Origin: Herbaspirillum sp. RV1423
GTDB taxonomy: Bacteria; Pseudomonadota; Gammaproteobacteria; Burkholderiales; Burkholderiaceae_D
Length of the DNA: 64,000 nucleotides
Direction of reading: 5' to 3'
NCBI RefSeq assembly: GCF_000577615.1
Contig: NZ_CBXX010000034.1
Coordinates: 22,505 to 86,504, forward strand
Below the pieces are notes generated by a model. That model saw nothing but the letters and a program-made list of their open reading frames with translations, made no database searches and was not told where the DNA came from. This document shows positions 8,702-19,812 of the stretch, one piece after another. The first letter of the stretch is position 1, and each line of letters opens with the position of its first letter. The position numbers were made by a program, and so were the translations under genes.

Positions 8702-9988
8702 ATGACCTCCCAAACTTCCCCTTCCTCCGCCTCCCGTCACGTTGTCGTCATCGGCGCCGGCGCCATCGGCCTGATGAGCGCACTGAACGCCCTCGACCAG
8801 GGCCTGCAAGTCACCATTGTCGATCCCGGCCAGCCCGGCGGCGAACATGCATCGAGTTACGGCAACGCCGGCTGGCTGTCGTCGCACTCGGTGCTGCCGC
8901 CTTCGGAGCCGGGCGTGTGGAAAAAAATCCCCGGTTTCCTGGCCGATCCGCTCGGCCCCTTGTCCATCCGCTGGCGCTATCTGCCGCGCACCTTGCCTTG
9001 GCTCATGCGCTATCTGGTTGCAGGCTCCACCGAAGCGCGCATCACCGCCACCGCCGCGGCGCTGCGTACCCTGCTTCACGGCGCCGCGCAGCTCCATCAG
9101 CGGATGGCGGAACAGGCCGGGATCTCCCATCTGATCGATCTCGGCGGTTTGCTGCACGTCTATCGCTCGCGCCGGCATTTTGAAGCGGACGCCAGAGGCT
9201 GGCGCATCCGCCGCGATCTGGGCATCGCCTGGCAGGAATTGTCGGCGCAGGAGTTGCGTGAGCGCGAACCGGACCTGGACCCGGGCTACGGTTTCGGCGT
9301 GCTGATCCCGGAGGCGGGACATTGCCGCAATCCCGGCGCTTACATCGCGGCGCTGGCGGCGCATGCCTGCGCGCGCGGCGCCCGGCTGACGACGGCCACC
9401 GCCAGCGGTTTTCGTTTTGAGCAACAACGGCTTGCAGCCGTGCTGACCGATGGCGGCGACATCGCCTGCGACGCCGCCGTCATCGCTGCGGGCGCACAGT
9501 CGAAAGCACTGGCCGCGCAAGCCGGCGACAAGGTGTCGCTGGAAGCCGAGCGCGGCTATCACGCCATGGTGCTGGCGCCGGAAGGCCGTCCGCGCACGCC
9601 GATGATGATCATGGACCGCAAGGTCATCGCGACCCAGACCGAACAGGGATTGCGCGTTGCCGGCCAGGTCGAGATCGCCTCGTTCGAAGCGGCGCCGGAC
9701 TGGCGCCGCGCCGAGATCATGCGCGACATCGCCTTGCAGTTGTTCCCCGCGCTGCCGCGCGACCTTCCGGCCAGCCGCGTGCGCTACTGGCTGGGGCGCC
9801 GTCCCAGCACACCCGACGGCTTGCCATGCATCGGCCCGTCGACGCGCAGTCCCGACATCATCCACGCGTTCGGACACGGCCACATCGGGTTGGGCTCGTC
9901 TGCTCGCACCGGCCGGCTGGTCGGGCAACTGTTGGCGCGGCAAGCTCCCGAGATCGATCTGGCGCCGTTCAGCGCGCAGCGGTTCTGA
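8702..9988 (+). CDS. DadA-like FAD-dependent amino-acid oxidase/dehydrogenase
   Basis: A 428-residue flavoprotein of the DAO family, close to D-amino-acid dehydrogenases. The FAD-binding motif VVVIGAGAIGLMSAL stands at residues about 14-28, and the DadA-like SSYGNAGWLS and PLSIRWRYLPR follow. The C-terminus has YWLGRRPSTPDGLPCIGPS and HAFGHGHIGLGSSARTGRL, the second FAD contact. It probably removes hydrogen from a D-amino or N-substituted amino acid brought in by the preceding transporter. Start ATG at 8702 has GAGGG upstream; a TATACT eight bases before the start might be a promoter giving a very short leader. Confidence 0.85.
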   Translation: MTSQTSPSSASRHVVVIGAGAIGLMSALNALDQGLQVTIVDPGQPGGEHASSYGNAGWLSSHSVLPPSEPGVWKKIPGFLADPLGPLSIRWRYLPRTLPWLMRYLVAGSTEARITATAAALRTLLHGAAQLHQRMAEQAGISHLIDLGGLLHVYRSRRHFEADARGWRIRRDLGIAWQELSAQELREREPDLDPGYGFGVLIPEAGHCRNPGAYIAALAAHACARGARLTTATASGFRFEQQRLAAVLTDGGDIACDAAVIAAGAQSKALAAQAGDKVSLEAERGYHAMVLAPEGRPRTPMMIMDRKVIATQTEQGLRVAGQVEIASFEAAPDWRRAEIMRDIALQLFPALPRDLPASRVRYWLGRRPSTPDGLPCIGPSTRSPDIIHAFGHGHIGLGSSARTGRLVGQLLARQAPEIDLAPFSAQRF

Positions 9989-10274
9989 CTTAGCTGATTT
10001 AGGCGGGGAATGCTCCCGCCGCCCCATTCCCCGATAGCACGCCGGTTCGCGAGAACCTGGCACGGCATGCTTGCCTCACGGCAAAAACATGTCGATTCAT
10101 CTCATCAGGAAAACCCCGATATTCGCGCAGTCTGATTTACCGGAGAATCCGTTCATCAGATTGAAGTACCGGAAAAAGCTGAGGATGAATTTGTTAGAGG
10201 GGTAGTGGTAGTGGGGTGAGGGAACGAGGTGCAGTATGGCCTCATTAGCCGGCGTGATGAGCGCAGGCGTTCAG
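9989..10274. other. Untranslated stretch between the oxidase gene and a strong terminator; possible RNA gene
   Basis: About 290 bases with no supported open frame, ending in a classical plus-strand terminator at 10275-10307. The oxidase gene ends far upstream, so this stretch is either an unusually long 3' untranslated region or carries a small RNA. Confidence 0.4.
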
Positions 10275-10307
10275 GCGGTTCGCAGCAATGCGGGCCGCTT
10301 TTTTTTT
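10275..10307 (+). terminator. Rho-independent terminator
   Basis: Left arm GCGGTTCGC (10275-10283), loop AGCAAT, right arm GCGGGCCGC (10290-10298), then nine Ts. The nine-pair stem uses two G-U pairs as RNA. The direction is plus strand; it stands just beyond the 3' end of the leftward Lrp gene. Confidence 0.75.
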
Positions 10308-10335
10308 GCGGTCCGTGCTTGCCCGTCTGGCGCGA

Positions 10336-10809
10336 TCAGTGCGGCATGTTGTCGATCGGCAGCGCGGTCTTGTATTTGACTTGCTTGAGCGCAAAGCTGG
10401 AGCGGATGTTCTTGATGCCGGGAATCTTGGTCAGGTGATCGAGCACGAAATGCTCCAGCGCCTGCAAGTCGGGCACCACCACGCGCAGCAGATAATCCTC
10501 GTCGCCGGTCATCAGGTAAACCTCCATCACTTCGTCAAACGCGCTGACCGCTGTTTCAAACCGCGCCAGCGCCGCCGACTCCTGTTTCTCCAGGCTGACC
10601 TTGATGAAGACATTGACTTTCAACCCGAGCAGATGCGGATTGCCGAGCGCGACATAGCGCGAAATGATGCCCTCGTTTTCCAGCCGTTTGACGCGCGCCA
10701 GCGTCGGTGACGGCGACAGGTTGATCTTGGCGGAAAGCTCCAGGTTGCTGATGGCGCTGTTTTGCTGCAGCATCTTCAGGATACGTAAATCGATGGCGTC
10801 GAGTTCCAT
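10336..10809 (-). CDS. Lrp/AsnC-family transcriptional regulator
   Basis: A 157-residue regulator. Residues 1-60 are the Lrp helix-turn-helix (ELDAIDLRILKMLQQNSAIS, then LSPSPTLARVKRLENEGII), and residues 70-150 the RAM ligand-binding domain (VYLMTGDEDYLLRVVVPDL with its conserved glycine/aspartate turn). It is transcribed away from the AceE-type gene, a pairing known for amino-acid catabolism genes such as the mde locus of Pseudomonas, where the regulator activates the 2-oxo-acid dehydrogenase. It may sense an amino acid or its oxo-acid. Confidence 0.9.
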   Translation of the reverse strand: MELDAIDLRILKMLQQNSAISNLELSAKINLSPSPTLARVKRLENEGIISRYVALGNPHLLGLKVNVFIKVSLEKQESAALARFETAVSAFDEVMEVYLMTGDEDYLLRVVVPDLQALEHFVLDHLTKIPGIKNIRSSFALKQVKYKTALPIDNMPH

Positions 10810-10838
10810 ATGCGAAATTTATCTCCGTTAAATTTTCA

Positions 10839-10867
10839 TTGACGGTATATTCTGCTGCTCATTGTAG
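10839..10867 (+). promoter_or_regulatory. Candidate sigma-70 promoter of the AceE-type gene
   Basis: A -35 element TTGACG (10839-10844) and a -10 element TTGTAG (10862-10867) are 17 bases apart. Transcription would begin near 10874, leaving a leader of about 70 bases before the GTG at 10946. The region is shared with the divergent Lrp gene, so the regulator probably binds here. Confidence 0.4.
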
Positions 10868-10945
10868 GCCAAACCTCGCATTTCAGTAACTCATGCCGCG
10901 CCATCCGGCGTACATTCATGAGATTGACCAGGAGGAGACCGGAAA

Positions 10946-13648
10946 GTGGATATGTCATCAGCCAGCGGCATTGCCAAAGACATCGATATCGATGCGCAAG
11001 AGACCCAGGAATGGCTGCAGGCGCTGCAGGGCGTATTGCAGGAAGTCGGCCCGGACCGCGCGCGCTTCCTGCTGTCGCGCCTGTCCGCTGCCGCCCAGCA
11101 GTGGGGCATCAACTGGCGCGACGCCCGCAACACGCCCTACATCAACACCATCCGTCCCGAGCAGGAACCGCCTTTCCCGGGCGGCTCCGACGCCCAGGCG
11201 ATCGAAGAACACCTGGCTTCCGTGATGCGCTGGAACGCGCTGGCGATGGTGGTGCGCGCCAACCGCGCCTATGGCGAACTCGGCGGCCACATCGCCAGCT
11301 ACGCCTCCGCCGCCGATCTGTTTGAAGTCGGCTTCAACCATTTCTTCCGCGCGCGCGACGACAAGTTCGCCGGCGATCTGGTGTACTTCCAGCCGCACTC
11401 GGCGCCGGGCATCTATGCGCGCGCTTTCCTCGAAGGCGCGCTGACCGAGGACGACCTCGGCTTCTATCGCCGCGAGATCGAAGCCAAGAAACACGGCAAG
11501 CAAGGCCTGTCCTCGTATCCGCATCCGTGGCTGATGCCGGACTTCTGGCAATTCCCGACCGGCTCGATGGGCATCGGCCCGATCAATGCGATCTATCAGG
11601 CGCGCTTCCTGCGCTACCTTGAACATCGCGGCCTGCTGCAAGACCAGGACCGCAAGGTGTGGGGCGTGTTCGGCGACGGCGAAATGGACGAGCCGGAATC
11701 GCTGGCGGCATTGAGCCTGGCCTCGCGCGAAAAACTCGACAACCTGATCTTCGTGGTCAACTGCAACCTGCAACGCCTGGACGGTCCGGTGCGCGGCAAC
11801 GGCCACATCGTCGACGAACTGGAAACCCTGTTCGCCGGCGCCGGCTGGAACGTCGTCAAGCTGCTGTGGGGCTCGGACTGGGATGGCCTGTTCGCCCGCG
11901 ACAAGGATGGCGAATTGTTGGACGCGCTCAACCGCACCGTCGACGGCCAGTTGCAGACCTTCGCCGCCAACGACGGCGCCTTCAACCGCGAACGCTTCTT
12001 CGGCCAGACGCCGGGTACCCGCAAGATCGCCGAGACGCTCACCGACGAAGAGATCAACCGCCTGCGCCGCGGCGGCCACGACATGAAGAAGATCCATGCC
12101 GCCTACTACGCCGCCGCCAACCATCGCGGCCAGCCGACCGTGATCCTGGCGCAGACCAAGAAGGGCTACGGCATGGGCGCCGCCGGCGAAGGCAAGATGA
12201 CCACGCACCAGCAAAAGAAACTCGACGAAGAAGTGCTGATCGCCTTCCGCAACCGCTTCAAGCTGCCGATCAGCGACGAGCAATGCAAGAACCTGGCCTT
12301 CTACAAGCCGGCCGCCGACAGCGCCGAGATGAAGCACCTGCTGGCGCGCCGCGCCGCGCTCGGCGGCCGCATGCCGCGCAGGATTTCCAGCGTCGCGGAC
12401 GAAGCCAGGCTCAGCGTGCCGGCCATCGAGACCCACGCCACATTCGCGCTCGACGCCGAAGGCAAGGAAATGTCGAGCACCATGGCGCTGGTGCGCATGC
12501 TCAGCAGCATGCTCAAGGACGCCGACTTCGGCAAATACGTGGTGCCCATCGTCGCCGACGAAGCGCGCACCTTCGGCATGGCCAACCTGTTCCGCCAGGT
12601 CGGCATCTATTCCTCGCAAGGCCAGTTGTACGAACCGGAAGACATCGGCTCCATCCTGTCCTACCGCGAAGCCAAGGACGGCCAGATACTGGAAGAAGGC
12701 ATCACCGAAGCCGGTGCGATCTCGTCGTGGACGGCGGCGGCGACCAGCTATTCGGTGCACGGCCTGCCGATGCTGCCGTTCTACATCTATTACTCGATGT
12801 TCGGCTTCCAGCGCATCGGCGACCTGATCTGGGCGGCGGCCGACCAGCGCGCGCGCGGTTTCCTGATCGGCGCCACCTCCGGCCGCACCACGCTCGGCGG
12901 CGAAGGCCTGCAACACCAGGACGGCAGCAGCCACATCATCGCCGCCGGCATTCCCAACTGCGTGTCCTACGACCCGGCCTACGCCTACGAGATGGCGGTG
13001 ATCGTCGACGACGGCATGCGCCGCATGCTGGAGCGCAACGAAGACGTGTTCTATTACATTACCGTCACCAACGAAAACGAAGCGCAGCCGAGCATGCCGC
13101 AAAGCGGCGACGTGAAGGAAGGCATCCTGCGCGGCATGTACTGCCTCGAAGCGAAAGCCGGCGCGCAGGTGCGCCTGCTGGCCGCCGGTCCGATGCTCAA
13201 GGAAGCGCTGTCCGCCGCCCGCACATTGCAGGAGCAGTTCGGCGTGACGGCCGAAGTCTGGAGCGTCACCAGCTTCACCGAACTGGCGCGCGACGGTATC
13301 GCCGCGGAACGCCATCATCGCCTCCATCCCGGCGAGACCACGCGCCTGCCGTACGCGACGCAGCAACTGCAATCGAGCCAGGCCCCGGTCATCGCCGTCA
13401 GCGACTACGTGCGCGCCTTGTCCGAAAGCATCCGCGCCCACGTCCCGGCGCGCTACGTCACGCTCGGCACCGACGGTTTCGGCCGCAGCGACACGCGCGC
13501 CAACCTGCGCGACTTCTTCGAGGTCGATGCGCGCTGGATTGCTTACACCGCGCTGACCGAAGTGTTCGGCGCCGACGCCGCCAGACTCAAGGACGCCGCC
13601 GCCACACTGGGTATCGATCTGGACAAGCCGTTGTCGACGTCGGTCTGA
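10946..13648 (+). CDS. AceE-type 2-oxo-acid dehydrogenase E1 component (homodimeric)
   Basis: A 900-residue thiamine-diphosphate enzyme of the homodimeric pyruvate dehydrogenase E1 family. It decarboxylates pyruvate or another 2-oxo acid and passes the acyl group to an E2 lipoyl domain. The N-terminal block has NTPYINTIRPEQEPPFPG; the cofactor site is GDGEMDEPESLAAL ending in VVNCNLQRLDGPVRGN, the GDG-to-N motif. No E2 or E3 gene is nearby, so this is likely a second E1 for amino-acid-derived oxo acids, in line with the Lrp neighbour. The GTG at 10946 is preceded by GGAGGAG; an ATG lies two codons later. Its 3' end is the apparent source of the repeat units just downstream. Confidence 0.88.
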   Translation: MDMSSASGIAKDIDIDAQETQEWLQALQGVLQEVGPDRARFLLSRLSAAAQQWGINWRDARNTPYINTIRPEQEPPFPGGSDAQAIEEHLASVMRWNALAMVVRANRAYGELGGHIASYASAADLFEVGFNHFFRARDDKFAGDLVYFQPHSAPGIYARAFLEGALTEDDLGFYRREIEAKKHGKQGLSSYPHPWLMPDFWQFPTGSMGIGPINAIYQARFLRYLEHRGLLQDQDRKVWGVFGDGEMDEPESLAALSLASREKLDNLIFVVNCNLQRLDGPVRGNGHIVDELETLFAGAGWNVVKLLWGSDWDGLFARDKDGELLDALNRTVDGQLQTFAANDGAFNRERFFGQTPGTRKIAETLTDEEINRLRRGGHDMKKIHAAYYAAANHRGQPTVILAQTKKGYGMGAAGEGKMTTHQQKKLDEEVLIAFRNRFKLPISDEQCKNLAFYKPAADSAEMKHLLARRAALGGRMPRRISSVADEARLSVPAIETHATFALDAEGKEMSSTMALVRMLSSMLKDADFGKYVVPIVADEARTFGMANLFRQVGIYSSQGQLYEPEDIGSILSYREAKDGQILEEGITEAGAISSWTAAATSYSVHGLPMLPFYIYYSMFGFQRIGDLIWAAADQRARGFLIGATSGRTTLGGEGLQHQDGSSHIIAAGIPNCVSYDPAYAYEMAVIVDDGMRRMLERNEDVFYYITVTNENEAQPSMPQSGDVKEGILRGMYCLEAKAGAQVRLLAAGPMLKEALSAARTLQEQFGVTAEVWSVTSFTELARDGIAAERHHRLHPGETTRLPYATQQLQSSQAPVIAVSDYVRALSESIRAHVPARYVTLGTDGFGRSDTRANLRDFFEVDARWIAYTALTEVFGADAARLKDAAATLGIDLDKPLSTSV

Positions 13649-13664
13649 TGCCATCCCTGTTACG

Positions 13665-15317
13665 TCTGTCGTCCTGACGCGAGTCAGGATCCAGTGTCTT
13701 GGCGACCGTTTCAAGACGCTGGGTCCCAGCGTGCGCTGGGGCGACGATGAGGGGAGAGAAATTGGCTGACCTGCGCGATTTCTTCGAGGTGTATATCGCG
13801 CCGACTGAAGTGTGCGACGCCGACGCCGCCAAACTCAAGGACGCCACCGCCAAATTGTCTGTCGTCCTGACGCAAGTCAGGATCCAGTGTCTTGGCGACC
13901 GTTTCAAGACGCTGGGTCCCAGCGTGCGCCGGGACGACGATGAAGGGGAGGAGTTGGTTGACCTGCGCGATTTCTTCGAGGTCTATATCGCGCCGACCGA
14001 AGTGTGCGACGCTGCCGCCAAACTCAAGGACGCCGTCGCCAAATTGTCTGTCGTCCTGACGCGAGTCAGGACCCGGTGTCTTGGCGGCCGTTTCAAGACG
14101 CTGGGTCCCAGCGTGCGCCGGGACGACGATGAGGGGAGAGAAATTGGCTGACCTGCGCGATTTCTTCGAGGTGTATATCGCGCCGACTGAAGTGTGCGAC
14201 GCCGACGCCGCCAAACTCAAGGACGCCACCGCCAAATTGTCTGTCGTCCTGACGCAAGTCAGGACCCGGCGTCTTGGCGGCCGTTTCAAGACGCTGGGTC
14301 CCAGTGTGCGCTGGGACGACGATGATGGGAGAGAAATTGGCTGACCTGCGCGATTTCTTTGAGGTGTATATCGCGCCGACTGAAGTGTGCGACGCCGACG
14401 CCGCCAAACTCAAGGACGCCACCGCCAAATTGTCTGTCGTCCTGACGCAAGTCAGGATCCAGTGTCTTGGCGACCGTTTCAAGACGCTGGGTCCCAGCGT
14501 GCGCCGGGACGACGATGAAGGGGAGGAGTTGGTTGACCTGCGCGATTTCTTCGAGGTCTATATCGCGCCGACCGAAGTGTGCGACGCTGCCGCCAAACTC
14601 AAGGACGCCGTCGCCAAATTGTCTGTCGTCCTGACGCAAGTCAGGACCCAGCGTCTTGGCGGCCGTTTCAAGACGCTGGGTCCCAGCGTGCGCTGGGACG
14701 ACGATGAGGGGAGAGAAATTGGCTGACCTGCGCGATTTCTTCGAGGTGTATATCGCGCCGACTGAAGTGTGCGACGCCGACGCCGCCAAACTCAAGGACG
14801 CCGCCGCCAAATTGTCTGTCGTCCTGACGCAAGTCAGGACCCAGTGTCTTGGCGGCCGTTTCAAGACGCTGGGTCCCAGCGTGCGCTGGGACGACGATGA
14901 GGGAGGAGGAATTGGCTGACCTGCGCGATTTCTTCGAGGTCTATATCGCGCCGACCGAAGTGTGCGGCACCGACGCTGCCAAACTCAAGGACGTCGTCGC
15001 CAAATTGTCTGTCGTCCTGACGCGAGTCAGGACCCGGTGTCTTGGCGGCCGTTTCAAGACGCTGGGTCCCAGCGTGCGCCGGGACGACGATGAGGGGAGA
15101 GAAATTGGCTGACCTGCGCGATTTCTTCGAGGTCTATATCGCGCCGACCGAAGTGTGCGGCACCGACGCTGCCAAACTCAAGGACGTCGTCGCCAAATTG
15201 TCTGTCGTCCTGACGCAAGTCAGGACCCAGCGTCTTGGCGGCCGTGCCAGGACACCGGACCCCGGCACGCACCGGGACGACGGCGATCGAGAGGAATTGT
15301 CTGAACAGAACGGCATT
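13665..15317 (+). repeat. Tandem array: palindromic element alternating with copies of the E1 gene 3' end
   Basis: Nine copies of a palindromic core start at 13665, 13858, 14047, 14240, 14433, 14622, 14815, 15008 and 15201. Eight intervening segments resemble the last coding bases of the adjacent E1 gene: the E1 reading DFFEV, six residues, then TEVFGADAARLKDAAA corresponds to DFFEVYIAPTEVCDADAAKLKDATA, with 18 bases missing. The period is 193 bases (six times) or 189 (twice). The last copy carries a divergent right half and ends near GAACGGCATT (15308-15317), matching the outer end of the two small elements at 42.5 and 47 kb. Open frames of 87 and 150 codons here are products of the repeat and not genes. 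Confidence 0.92.
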
Positions 15318-15480
15318 CCAGCCACGGACGGCGTTTCTTCATGGCCCACCATGATATCCCTGAGTGAGGTGAGGACTTTGACGCAAAAAACGCCATCTTC
15401 CCCGCCAAGCCAGTAAAATGCTGACTTCGTCCGGCCTCGCAGCCGGCAGCCACTGGTTTTGACACACTTACTCCCTCAGC

Positions 15481-16335
15481 ATGGACACAATTCTCGCGCT
15501 CAAAGCGCTCATCATGGGCATCGTAGAAGGCCTGACCGAATTTCTGCCAATTTCTTCCACCGGACACCTGATTCTCGCCGGCAGCCTGCTCAGCTTCGCC
15601 GGCCCCACCTTCCCCAAAGAGAAAGTCGACGTTTTCGAGATCGTCATCCAGGCCGGCGCCATCCTCGCCGTCTGCTGGGAATACCGCGCGCGCATCGCCG
15701 CGGTGCTGGCCGGCCTGTTTTCCGACCGCAAGGCGCAACGCCTGGTGATCAACCTGATCATCGCCTTCCTGCCGGCGGCGGTGCTCGGCTTCCTGTTCAG
15801 CAAAAAGATCAAGGCGGTGCTGTTCGCCCCCGTACCGGTGGCGATCGCCTTCATCGTCGGCGGCCTGATCATCCTCTGGGTGGAACGCCACAACAAAGAC
15901 CGCATGAGCTTTTCCTACACGCGCATCGACTCGGTCGACGACATGACGCCGCTGGACGCCTTCAAGGTCGGCTGCGCCCAGGCATTCGCGCTGATCCCCG
16001 GCACCAGCCGTTCCGGCGCGACGATCATCGGCGGCATGATGTTCGGCCTGTCGCGCAAGGCAGCCACCGAGTTTTCGTTCTTCCTGGCGATCCCGACGCT
16101 GTTCGCCGCCACTATTTATTCGCTGTACAAGGAGCGCGCCCTGCTGAGCGCCGCCGACGCACCCTTGTTCACGGTCGGCACCGCGGCCGCTTTCGTCTCG
16201 GCTTTCCTGTGCGTACGCTGGCTGCTGCGCTACATCAGCTCGCATGACTTCACCGTGTTTGCCTGGTACCGTATCCTGTTCGGCCTGGTGATCCTCGGCA
16301 CCGCCTACACCGGCGTGGTCGCCTGGGTGGAATAA
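15481..16335 (+). CDS. uppP: Undecaprenyl-diphosphate phosphatase
   Basis: A 284-residue membrane enzyme (BacA family) that removes a phosphate from undecaprenyl diphosphate, recycling the lipid carrier for peptidoglycan and other envelope polymers; overproduction gives bacitracin resistance. Both catalytic motifs are intact: [14 protein letters not shown] at residues about 17-30 and [10 protein letters not shown] at about 175. About eight membrane segments are visible. It starts 160 bases after the repeat array and is followed after 15 bases by a paralogue, then by recQ. Confidence 0.95.
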   Translation: MDTILALKALIMGIVEGLTEFLPISSTGHLILAGSLLSFAGPTFPKEKVDVFEIVIQAGAILAVCWEYRARIAAVLAGLFSDRKAQRLVINLIIAFLPAAVLGFLFSKKIKAVLFAPVPVAIAFIVGGLIILWVERHNKDRMSFSYTRIDSVDDMTPLDAFKVGCAQAFALIPGTSRSGATIIGGMMFGLSRKAATEFSFFLAIPTLFAATIYSLYKERALLSAADAPLFTVGTAAAFVSAFLCVRWLLRYISSHDFTVFAWYRILFGLVILGTAYTGVVAWVE

Positions 16336-16350
16336 GTCAAAGGAACAATC

Positions 16351-17223
16351 ATGGCAAATGCATGCAGCGCCGGTCTGGATATCGGTTTCGCGTCTCTCGA
16401 CTACTTGCAGATCGGTTTCCTCGGCATCATCCAGGGCATCACCGAACTGTTGCCGATTTCATCGACCGCGCACATGCGCATCGTGCCGGCGGTGCTGGGC
16501 TGGCACGATCCGGGCTCGGCGTTTTCGGCGGCGATGCAACTGGCGGCGCTGGCCGCCGTGGTCAGCTACTTCTGGCGCGACGTCAGCGCGGTGACCGGCG
16601 GCAGTATCGCCGCGTGGAAACGGCGCGATTTCAACAACCCCATGTTCCGCCTCGCGGTCGCCATCGTGCTGGCGACCATTCCGATCGGCATCGCCGGACT
16701 CGCCCTGTCGCATGTATTGAACGCCTGCGGTTCGCCGCTGCGCGGCCTGTCGGTGATCGGCTGGTCGTGCATCGCCATGGCGATCCTGCTGGCGATCGCC
16801 GAACTGGCCTGCCGCCACCGCCGCAGCGTCGGCGACATGCGCTTGCGCGACGCGCTGATCGTCGGCATCGCCCAGGTCGGCGCGTTGATCCCCGGCGTGT
16901 CGCGCTCGGGATCGACGCTGACGGCGGCGCTGTTCCTCAATTTCAAGCGCGAAGAAGCCGCGCGCTTTTCCTTCCTGCTGGGTTTGCCGGCGATCGCGCT
17001 GGCCGGGCTGAAAGAACTGGCGGTGCTGCTGCATGCGCATATCCCCTTGCAAGCCTGGTCGCTGCTGCTGTTCGGCCTGGTGGTGGCGAGCGTGTCGGCA
17101 TTTTGCGCGATCTGGGGTTTGATGAAATTCCTCGAACGTTTCTCGACCTGGCCTTTCATCGTCTACCGCGCCGCGCTCGGCGTGTTTTTGCTGGTCGCGG
17201 TCAGCAAGGGATACCTGCAATAA
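16351..17223 (+). CDS. Second UppP-family phosphatase, divergent paralogue
   Basis: A 290-residue membrane protein of the same BacA family. Motif 1 reads QGITELLPISSTAHMRI, keeping the Glu and His but replacing STGHL by STAHM; motif 2 is PGVSRSGSTLTAALF with the essential Arg. The stretch between them, GWHDPGSAFSAAMQLAALAA, is typical of a BacA subgroup. It lies 15 bases after uppP and its stop codon directly abuts the recQ start, so the three genes are probably cotranscribed. It may act on another isoprenoid diphosphate or on the same carrier under other conditions; this is not decided by sequence. Confidence 0.85.
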   Translation: MANACSAGLDIGFASLDYLQIGFLGIIQGITELLPISSTAHMRIVPAVLGWHDPGSAFSAAMQLAALAAVVSYFWRDVSAVTGGSIAAWKRRDFNNPMFRLAVAIVLATIPIGIAGLALSHVLNACGSPLRGLSVIGWSCIAMAILLAIAELACRHRRSVGDMRLRDALIVGIAQVGALIPGVSRSGSTLTAALFLNFKREEAARFSFLLGLPAIALAGLKELAVLLHAHIPLQAWSLLLFGLVVASVSAFCAIWGLMKFLERFSTWPFIVYRAALGVFLLVAVSKGYLQ

Positions 17224-19068
<1,845 letters not shown>

Positions 19069-19095
19069 CCTGCTCTGCAGCAGGCGGCGCTATGA

Positions 19096-19812
19096 TCAGA
19101 TTTTGGTGAACACCAGATCCCACACGCCGTGGCCCAGCCGCAGGCCGCGGTTCTCGAACTTGGTCACAGGACGGTAATCGGGACGCGGCGCATACCCCTC
19201 GGCGGCGTCCGCCGTATTCTTCAAAGCCGGCTCCGCGCTCAGCACCTCCAGCATCTGCACCGCATACTCTTCCCAATCGGTCGCGCAATGCAGATAACCG
19301 CCCGGCGCAATGCGCGACGCCAGCAAGCTCACCAGCGGCCCCTGGATCAGGCGGCGCTTGTTGTGGCGCGCCTTGTGCCAGGGATCGGGGAAGAACACAT
19401 GCACGCCCGCCAACGATCCCGGCGCGATCATGTTGGTCAGCACTTCCACCGCGTCATGCTGGATCAGGCGCATATTGGTCAGGCTCTGCTCGCCGATCTG
19501 CTTGAGCAGACTGCCCACGCCCGGCGTGTGTACTTCGACGCCGATGAAATTCTTCTCCGGCATGTCCGCCGCAATCTTCGCACTGGTGTCGCCCATGCCG
19601 AAACCGATCTCGAACACCGTCGGCGCAGCGCGTCCGAAAGCCGCATCGATATCCAGCGTCTCCTTCGCATACGGCAACAGGAACTGCGGACCGAGCTCCT
19701 CAATGGCGCGCGCCTGCGCCCCGGACAAGCGCCCGGCACGCGTGACGAAGCTGCGGATGCGATGTTCGGTCGGATCGTAAAAAAGCGGTTTGCCGGACTT
19801 GTTTTCTGACAT
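19096..19812 (-). CDS. trmB: tRNA (guanine-N7-)-methyltransferase
   Basis: A 238-residue SAM-dependent enzyme that makes m7G46 in tRNA variable loops. The SAM site is [15 protein letters not shown] (residues about 68-82), and the TrmB hallmark [16 protein letters not shown] stands near residue 145. The ending [17 protein letters not shown] is also typical. It converges on recQ with 27 bases between stops and lies downstream of tRNA-Gly on the same strand. Confidence 0.96.
   Translation of the reverse strand: MSENKSGKPLFYDPTEHRIRSFVTRAGRLSGAQARAIEELGPQFLLPYAKETLDIDAAFGRAAPTVFEIGFGMGDTSAKIAADMPEKNFIGVEVHTPGVGSLLKQIGEQSLTNMRLIQHDAVEVLTNMIAPGSLAGVHVFFPDPWHKARHNKRRLIQGPLVSLLASRIAPGGYLHCATDWEEYAVQMLEVLSAEPALKNTADAAEGYAPRPDYRPVTKFENRGLRLGHGVWDLVFTKI

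Noticed and set aside
7601..10063. 820-codon frame on the minus strand
   Set aside because: It lies opposite livG, livF and the oxidase gene in high-GC DNA and has low-complexity Arg/Gln/His-rich composition, a typical shadow frame.
10958..13714. 918-codon frame on the minus strand
   Set aside because: Shadow of the AceE-type gene; no domain recognisable.
13665..15300. CRISPR array
   Set aside because: Repeats are about 190 bases long and the spacers are near-identical to each other, with no cas genes; this is a tandem repeat.
13699..15416. Open frames of 87, 124, 150 and 192 codons within the repeat array, on both strands
   Set aside because: They recur once per repeat with the same peptides, including the SRRWVPACAGTT string that marks translated palindromic repeats. 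They have no ribosome sites and frames shift with the 193-base period.
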